A program made the translations under genes and the position numbers. The notes beneath the pieces were generated by a model, which searched no databases, was not told the DNA's origin, and saw only the letters and a program-made list of their open reading frames with translations. Of a DNA stretch of 64,000 bases, positions 60,453-64,000 are shown one piece after another (the stretch's first letter is position 1; each line of letters opens with the position of its first letter). Origin of the DNA: Gaiellasilicea sp963745775 (GTDB taxonomy: Bacteria; Actinomycetota; Thermoleophilia; Gaiellales; Gaiellaceae); contig CAVUYY010000008.1 in NCBI GenBank assembly GCA_963745775.1, positions 636,974 to 700,973 on the forward strand. The letters run 5' to 3'.

Positions 60453-61281
60453 CTAGCGGGTCGGGAGGAACGGCCGCAGCTCGTCCTCGCCCGGTTTGCA
60501 CGATCCCGACGTGGGACTCCGGAACCTCGTTCCACGCTCCCTCGAGATCGCCGAGCGGCTCCGAGACGACGACCCTCGTCTCGTCGGAGAGGCCGGCCAG
60601 CTCCACGAGCTCCGGATTCGCCGCCTTCAGAGCATCGAGGCGCGTGCTGAAGTAGAGGGAGCGCGAGCTCCCTTCGCTCGAGTAGCGGAACGCCCAGATG
60701 GTGCTGCCGTCGGTCGTCGCGATCGTCATCTGCACCGGATCGGCGACGCCGTGCTTGCGCCCGGTCTCCTCGACGAAGCCGACCATCCTCGCAACCGCGG
60801 ACACCGGATCGTCCTCGAGCCCGAACGTGAGGGCGAGGTAGAACATCGCCTCCGAGTCGGTCGTCCCCTCGATCGACGAGAAGAGCGAGTCGTCGACGGC
60901 GCCCAGGAGCTCACGGCGCATGCCGGTGAACTCGCGGATCAGCCCGTTGTGCATCCAGAGCCAGCGCCCGTGGCGGAAGGGGTGAGTGTTCGTCTCCTGG
61001 ATCGCGGTGCCGGTCGACGCGCGGATGTGCGCGAAGAAGAGCGGCGAGGAGACGCCGGCGGCGAGCTCGCGGAGGTTGCGGTCGTTCCAGGCCGGATGCG
61101 TGCTGCGGTAGAGCCTCGGCTCGCCGCCGTCGTCGTACCAGCCGACCCCGAAGCCGTCCCCGTTCGTCGTGGTCGCCCCGAGCCGCGAGTTGAGGCTCTG
61201 GTCGATCAGCGAGCGGTCGCGCTTGACGAGCAACTCCTCGAGCCGGATCGGTGATCCCGAATAGGCGAGCCAGCGGCACAT
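60453..61281 (-). CDS. Class II glutamine amidotransferase (YafJ/EgtC-like)
   Basis: About 276 residues. AAAGGAG precedes the ATG. The chain begins MCRWLAYSGSPIRLEELLVK, placing nucleophile Cys2 at the N-terminus after Met removal, as in Ntn hydrolases. Further blocks: LGATTTNGDGFGVGWYDDGG, FFAHIRASTGTAIQETNTHP and MHNGLIREFTGMRRELLGAV. A frame change near 60500 affects the last residues (PGEDELRPFLPTR). Only the glutaminase domain is present, so it hydrolyses gamma-glutamyl amides or similar. EgtC (ergothioneine synthesis) is one close type, but no egt genes are adjacent. It starts 2 nt after the exporter gene. Confidence 0.87.
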
Positions 61282-61283
61282 CG

Positions 61284-62897
61284 CTACTCCTTTCGTTCCT
61301 CGACGCCGATCGGCTTCGTGGGGATGGACTGGGCCAGGAACAGGGCAACGACGGAGAGCACGGCGAGGATCGCGAGCGCCGCGCGCAAGCCGTCGAGTCG
61401 GGCGTCGGCGTTGGCCTCGAGCGCCGCGTCCGTTGCGGCGGGCTCCGCACCCGCGTCCTCGAGCGCTGCCTCGAGATCGGCGTCCGACACGAACGAGATC
61501 CCCCCGGCCAGCTCGACCTGCGCCTGCTCCTTCGCGCTGTCGGGGATGTCGGGGCTCAACGCGATGTTCGCCAGGAATGCGGACGTCAGGGAAGCGATCA
61601 TCAGCGACCCCGCCAGCGCGGTCCCGAGCGAGGCGCCGAGGTTCGTCATCGTGTTCTGGATCCCGCCGACCTCGGGGCTCTCGTCGTCCGGCACGGCCGA
61701 GACGGCGACGGCGCCGAGCTGCGAGGCGAGCGCGCCGATCCCGAGCCCTACGAGCAGCATGGGCACGAAGACGACCTCCGGCCCCGCGTCCGCGTCGAGC
61801 GCGCCGAGGAGGACGACGGTCCCGGCGAGCAGCGAGAGGAGGCCGAGGCGGACGACGAGGCGCGGCGACAGGTGTGGGAGGAAGCGCGGGATCCCGATCG
61901 CAGCTGCGAGCAGCGTCACGGAGAGCGGGAGGATCCGGATCCCCGTGTCGATCGCGGACAGGCCGAGCGCGACGGAGAGGTAGAGCGGCACGACGAAGAA
62001 GAACCCGGCCTGCACGAGATACTGGAAGAAGAACATCGTCACGCCGCCGACGAGCTGCTTGTTGCGGAGCATCGCGGTGCGCACGAGCGGCTCCTGGCCG
62101 CGCGACTCCCGGCGCGCCTGCCAGCGGAAGAAGAGCCAGATCACGAAGAGCCCGGCGAGCACGAGCCAGAACGAGGGCGAGATGCCCGCCCACGAAGGGC
62201 CCTCGGGCTTCGGCTGAACCCAGCCCCACTCGCTCGTGCGCAGCACGCCGAACACGAGCAGGCCCAGACCGAGCGCCGAGAGTACGGAGCCGACGACGTC
62301 GAGCTGCGGTCGGTGCTCGACCGGTGCGTCCTCGATCTTCCGGGCGAAGATGAGGATGCCGATCACGAGCACGACCTCGCCGGCAAAGACCCAGCGCCAC
62401 GAGAAGTACGTCGTGCAGAAGCCGCCGATGAGCGGGCCGACCGCCACCGCCACCGCGCCCGCTGCCGCCACGAGCCCGTAGGCCGCGGGCCGCTTCTCGG
62501 CCGGGAAGTTCCCCGCGACGAGCGCGACGATCGCGGGCAGGATCAGCGCCGCCCCGACCCCCTCCAGGAACGACCAGCCGAAGAGCAGGACGGGCAGGCT
62601 CTGCGCGATCGACGTCGTGAAGGAGCCGCAGCCGTAGATCACGCAGCCGATCGCGAACGCGCGCTTGCGGCCGATGATCGCTCCGATCTTGGCGCCGGTG
62701 ATCATCAGCGCCGCCATCACGAGCGTGTACGCCGTGATCGCGCCCTGGATCCCGGTCACGGTCGTGCCCACGTCCTTCGCGACCGTCGCGATCGAGACGT
62801 TCATCACCGAGCTGTCGAGCGTCATCAGGAACTGCCCGCTCGCGAGCGTCAGGAGCACGAGCATGGCGGGCGCTGCGCGCCCTGCAGAGGTGTTCAC
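61284..62897 (-). CDS. DHA2-family MFS exporter (EmrB/QacA type, 14 TM)
   Basis: The product is 537 residues from a GTG overlapping the phospholipase D-like stop (GTGA). Conserved DHA2 blocks: ASGQFLMTLDSSVMNVSIAT (motif D1), GAKIGAIIGRKRAFAIGCVI (motif A), EGVGAALILPAIVALVAGNF and AAAGAVAVAVGPLIGGFCTT (motif C). After TM13 there is an extracytoplasmic insertion of about 80 residues rich in Ala/Asp/Glu (DADLEAALEDAGAEPAATDA). Proton-driven export of drugs or metabolites is expected. The substrate is unknown. Confidence 0.92.
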   Translation of the reverse strand: MNTSAGRAAPAMLVLLTLASGQFLMTLDSSVMNVSIATVAKDVGTTVTGIQGAITAYTLVMAALMITGAKIGAIIGRKRAFAIGCVIYGCGSFTTSIAQSLPVLLFGWSFLEGVGAALILPAIVALVAGNFPAEKRPAAYGLVAAAGAVAVAVGPLIGGFCTTYFSWRWVFAGEVVLVIGILIFARKIEDAPVEHRPQLDVVGSVLSALGLGLLVFGVLRTSEWGWVQPKPEGPSWAGISPSFWLVLAGLFVIWLFFRWQARRESRGQEPLVRTAMLRNKQLVGGVTMFFFQYLVQAGFFFVVPLYLSVALGLSAIDTGIRILPLSVTLLAAAIGIPRFLPHLSPRLVVRLGLLSLLAGTVVLLGALDADAGPEVVFVPMLLVGLGIGALASQLGAVAVSAVPDDESPEVGGIQNTMTNLGASLGTALAGSLMIASLTSAFLANIALSPDIPDSAKEQAQVELAGGISFVSDADLEAALEDAGAEPAATDAALEANADARLDGLRAALAILAVLSVVALFLAQSIPTKPIGVEERKE

Positions 62898-64000
62898 AGG
62901 AACGACCCCAGCGTGCTCCAGAGCCAGCTCTCGAAGCGCTCCCGCCCGCCTTCCGGCGGCACGCCGCGCTGCGAGCGCGCGATGTCCGGCTCGAACAGCC
63001 GCTCCTCGAGCAACTCGGCCGTCTCGGCGCTCCGCGCGAGCATCATGATCTCGTTGTTGCGGTAGAGCGCCCAGGCGTCGAGGTTGACCGTGCCGAAGCT
63101 GACGAGGTCGTCCGCGACGACGACCTTCGCGTGGACGACCGTGCCCGGCAGCTCCCAGAGCTCGACGCCCGCCTCGGCGAGGTCCGCGTAGAAGTGCTTC
63201 AGCGCCGCCGTCGCCTGTGAGTTGTTCGACGTCTGCGACACGACGAGGCGCACTGCAACACCGCGTTTCGCGGCGGCCAGGATCCGGCCGATCATGTCGG
63301 CGTCGGTGACGTACGGGTTCATCAGGTCGAGCCGCTCGCGCGCACCGTCGATCTGCTCGCGGAGCGCCTGCGAGGCCGCGACGTGGCCGCCGGGGATCAC
63401 CTGCGCGAGCGCGATCGGGGTCGAGCCCTCGTCGGCGGGAGCCGGGAAGTACGCGGAGAGGTCGGCCCCGAGCGGGCCGCCGTGGCCGCGGAAGCTCGTC
63501 AGGAACGCCGCCTGCGCCTGCCGGACGACGGCGCCGGTCACGCGAACCATCACGTCGTGGAAGCCGCCGTTCTCGAAGTGGTCCTCGATCCCCGCCCCGC
63601 CGGTCCAGGCGACGGCGCCGTCGATCACGTAGAGCTTGCGATGGTCGGCTCGGCCGACCTCGTCCTGGCGCCAGTCGATGCTCTGGCCGTCGGGGAAGAG
63701 GCCGTCGCGGTCGAGCGGGAAGACGTCGTTGACGACGATCTCGGCGCCCGCGTCGGCGAGCCCCGTGAACATCTCGCGGGCCTCCTCATAGGGCCGCGAG
63801 CCGAAGCTGTCGACGATCACCCTCACCTCGACGCCCTCGTCGAGCTTGCGCCGAAGGAGTGCGGCCATTTCCATGCCTACCGTGCCCTCCCGCCAGCCGA
63901 ACATGAGGATGTGCACGGACGACTCGGCCGCTTCGACGTCGGCGAAGATCCGCGGGAAGAAGCTCTTACCCTCGACCAGCGGCTCGATCGTCGCGGCGGT
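62894..64000 (-). CDS. Phospholipase D-like protein (cardiolipin synthase type), 5' end outside window
   Basis: About 368 residues inside the window; the N-terminus continues beyond 64000. Two HKD motifs are visible: ADHRKLYVIDGAVAWTGG and VVHAKVVVADDLVSFGTVNL, each with the His-Lys-Asp pattern and downstream Gly/Asn of the PLD superfamily. Between them are VRVTGAVVRQAQAAFLTSFR and MNPYVTDADMIGRILAAAKR, typical of cardiolipin synthases. No TM helix is visible in the available part. Its stop overlaps the exporter start, so phospholipid synthesis, export and amidotransferase functions share a transcript. Confidence 0.9.
   Translation of the reverse strand, partial: TAATIEPLVEGKSFFPRIFADVEAAESSVHILMFGWREGTVGMEMAALLRRKLDEGVEVRVIVDSFGSRPYEEAREMFTGLADAGAEIVVNDVFPLDRDGLFPDGQSIDWRQDEVGRADHRKLYVIDGAVAWTGGAGIEDHFENGGFHDVMVRVTGAVVRQAQAAFLTSFRGHGGPLGADLSAYFPAPADEGSTPIALAQVIPGGHVAASQALREQIDGARERLDLMNPYVTDADMIGRILAAAKRGVAVRLVVSQTSNNSQATAALKHFYADLAEAGVELWELPGTVVHAKVVVADDLVSFGTVNLDAWALYRNNEIMMLARSAETAELLEERLFEPDIARSQRGVPPEGGRERFESWLWSTLGSFL

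Overview
The window reads as chromosomal DNA of a high-GC Actinomycetota bacterium, most likely a Thermoleophilia relative (Gaiellales or Solirubrobacterales type). Support comes from a perfect actinobacterial LexA box, an AfsR/SARP-type giant regulator, VanW and LppX-like surface proteins, secreted proteins with YRWQRCDSNGANC-type modules, many GTG/TTG starts and probable leaderless transcripts. No rRNA is present, so the placement is an inference. About 21 genes are split by one or more single-base frame changes while both halves stay well conserved. That pattern looks like residual assembly or sequencing indels rather than decay, so full spans are annotated.

Layout. 1-14.6 kb: an amidase fragment, a secreted protein, tRNA-Sec (UCA), and a GAF-GAF histidine kinase with a NarL-type regulator. 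Next comes a redox/energy block: universal stress protein, Zn-alcohol dehydrogenase, GNAT/acyl-CoA synthetase, VKOR-DsbA pair, NirK-like copper oxidase, cupin and a membrane protein. A 15-16 bp TGCGG...CCGCA palindrome recurs upstream of several of these genes, suggesting one regulon under the two-component system. 13.5-22 kb: envelope and transport functions (CapA-like, amino-acid binding protein, L,D-transpeptidase, aquaporin, hydrolase, Ig-like surface protein, nitrilase). 22-30 kb: DUF192, selB, selA, VanW, LOG, site-2 protease, MoaD-MoaE fusion, GntR. 30-36.7 kb: methylmalonyl-CoA mutase alpha subunit, methyltransferase, glycosyltransferase, orphan receiver, secG, tRNA-Leu(GAG), lexA with its promoter and operator, and RNase P RNA.

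36.7-44.1 kb is an accessory island bounded by two copies of a 20-bp direct repeat. It holds a 1165-residue SARP-ATPase regulator and, divergently, four exported proteins: two paralogous four-cysteine proteins of a family I do not recognise, a TolB-like propeller and a parallel beta-helix protein. This is the best candidate here for an undescribed system. 44.5-49.3 kb: an S1C protease followed by a MoxR-DUF58-VWA-VWA operon.

49.3-60.4 kb is a sugar-oligosaccharide utilisation locus: GH130, an Opp/Dpp-type ABC transporter with its binding protein, a LacI repressor, a GH1 beta-glycosidase, a sugar isomerase and a Gfo/Idh/MocA dehydrogenase. Four matching LacI-type operators sit at the binding-protein, lacI and GH1 promoters. 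60.4-64 kb: a class II glutamine amidotransferase, a DHA2 exporter and a phospholipase D-like protein cut by the window end, in one tight operon.
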